Assembly (NCBI GenBank): GCA_050949865.1
Contig: JBMNGN010000001.1
Coordinates: forward strand, 310,001 to 374,000
Length of the DNA: 64,000 nt
From: JBMNGN01 sp050949865
Lineage (GTDB): Bacteria > Bacillota > Syntrophomonadia > Syntrophomonadales > Syntrophomonadaceae
Direction of reading: 5' to 3'
Part shown: positions 63,322 through 64,000 of the stretch, one piece after another
Numbering within the stretch: the first letter of the stretch is position 1
How the letters are laid out: every line of letters starts with the position of its first letter
Position numbers and translations under genes: made by a program
The notes under the pieces: model-generated
The model's input: only the letters and a program-made list of their open reading frames with translations
The model's database searches: none
Told to the model about the DNA's origin: nothing

Positions 63322-63345
63322 ATGTTCACCCCCGTGCTTGTACAA

Positions 63346-63612
63346 CTATTTTCGTTTTTGGGCAAATTTGGCCATAATACCCTGTTTTTGCAAGAGGGAT
63401 TTGGCTGTATCAGTAGGCTTTGCCCCCTGACTTAACCAACTAATTGCCTTCTCTTCGTCGATCCTGATTGTAGCTGGGTTAGTTGTTGGATTATAAAAAC
63501 CGATCTCCTCAATAAATCGACCGTCACGAGGGGATCTTGAATCAGATATCACCACCCTGTAGAATGGATTCTTTTTGGCTCCCATTCTTTTTAACCGGAT
63601 TTTCGTTGCCAC
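63346..63612 (-). CDS. rpsP: 30S ribosomal protein S16
   Basis: An 88-aa S16: ATKIRLKRMGAKKNPFYRVVISDSRSPRDGRFIEEIGFYNP and RIDEEKAISWLSQGAKPTDTAKSLLQKQG. GTG 63612 with AAGGAGGTGAG upstream. Confidence 0.97.
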   Translation of the reverse strand: MATKIRLKRMGAKKNPFYRVVISDSRSPRDGRFIEEIGFYNPTTNPATIRIDEEKAISWLSQGAKPTDTAKSLLQKQGIMAKFAQKRK

Positions 63613-63663
63613 ATACTCACCTCCTTCAAATACTACAAGTACTAAAATCTCTTTAGATTAGTT

Positions 63664-64000
63664 TCAAAAAGGAAATTTTATCGGTGGAATCATACCCTTT
63701 TTTCCTCTTTTACCACTTATTTCAGAAAGCTGTTTCATTAGTTTTCTGGATTCCTCAAATTGCTTTAACAAGCGGTTTACATCCTGAACCCTGGTACCGC
63801 TGCCTCGAGCTATCCGTTTCTTACAACTGCCATTAATAATTGCTGGGTTTCTGCGCTCGGCTACGGTCATTGATTGGATTATAGCCTCTACCCGAGATAG
63901 CCCTTTTTCGTCGAATTCTCCTTTTAAACCTTTCAACTGCTTTCCCATCCCCGGGATCATTTCCAGCAAGTCCTGAATTGGCCCCATCTTCCTTACCTGC
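63664..64000 (-). CDS. ffh: Signal recognition particle protein Ffh, C-terminal part (5' partial)
   Basis: The M domain tail of Ffh: GPIQDLLEMIPGMGKQLKG, TVAERRNPAIINGSCKKRIARGSGTRVQDVNRLLKQFEESRKLMKQLS, and a short basic end. The frame stays open to the window edge (QVRK before the internal ATG), so the NG GTPase domain lies outside. Heads the rpsP-rimM-trmD-rplS operon. Confidence 0.95.
   Translation of the reverse strand, partial: QVRKMGPIQDLLEMIPGMGKQLKGLKGEFDEKGLSRVEAIIQSMTVAERRNPAIINGSCKKRIARGSGTRVQDVNRLLKQFEESRKLMKQLSEISGKRGKKGMIPPIKFPF

Overview
The window reads as a moderate-to-low GC, Gram-positive (Firmicutes/Clostridia) chromosome. Strong AGGAGG-type ribosome binding sites, many TTG and GTG starts, a rpsP-khpA-rimM-trmD-rplS-ylqF-rnhB-yraN gene order, a sporulation-type polysaccharide deacetylase and acyl-CoA dehydrogenase/enoyl-CoA hydratase/flavin oxidoreductase genes all fit a butyrate-type, syntrophic fatty-acid oxidiser such as a Syntrophomonas relative. 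That genus-level placement is inference; no marker gene was searched.

Layout. 1-2,590: phosphonate/phosphite-type ABC transporter (binding protein, ATPase, permease) with a terminator. 2,770-3,440: HicA-type toxin with an unusual antitoxin and a perfect 20-bp palindromic operator. 3,590-17,970: a restriction/defence island on the minus strand. Its McrBC locus is inactivated three ways: a frameshift, an internal deletion fusing mcrB to mcrC, and an IS66 element with exact 8-bp target duplications in the last codons of mcrC. Next comes a four-gene type III-like restriction operon (SNF2 helicase, DUF4391, Mod, Res) in which Mod is frameshifted. 18,088-19,362: a ~1.1-kb remnant of an integrated element at the 3' end of tRNA-Val, with 92-bp att-like repeats, phased TGTCAGCAA repeats, a 59-aa ORF and a cluster of hairpins that share an AAATT loop. 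19,400-32,340: housekeeping and signalling genes (deacetylase, two metallo-beta-lactamase-fold hydrolases, a six-PAS histidine kinase, RmuC, a divergent XRE/degenerate-GGDEF and LexA-like pair, an acyl-CoA dehydrogenase).

32,440-46,410: mobile-element territory. Two copies of one ISLre2 element, each with its own 9-bp target duplication, bracket a MarR/FeS/crotonase/flavin-oxidoreductase group. They also bracket a DUF6431-transposase-ExeA transposon. The transposase gene of that transposon is cut into three pieces: a complete recombinase-in-trio (RIT) element sits two codons before the catalytic Glu codon, and an IS3 fragment lies further downstream. tRNA genes (Leu, Cys, Gly, Phe, Asp) flank the second ISLre2 copy.

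46,900-58,170: core metabolism. A phosphoglycerate-mutase-like probable homoserine kinase lies tail to tail with threonine synthase, followed by TerB-like, DUF2726, FolD, endonuclease IV, YraN, RNase HII, a 2,4-dienoyl-CoA reductase-type enzyme and a CapA protein. 58,280-59,760: a YedE-type selenium/sulfur transporter split into two divergently oriented halves beside a frameshifted TusA-like gene. 59,740-64,000: the translation operon (ylqF, rplS, RNA methyltransferase, trmD, rimM, khpA, rpsP, ffh C-terminus).

Several reading-frame breaks (mcrB, mod, DUF6431, the yedE C-half, tusA, and the remnant near 19,110) sit in or next to short homopolymer runs. Assembly error is therefore a live alternative to true gene decay for those breaks.
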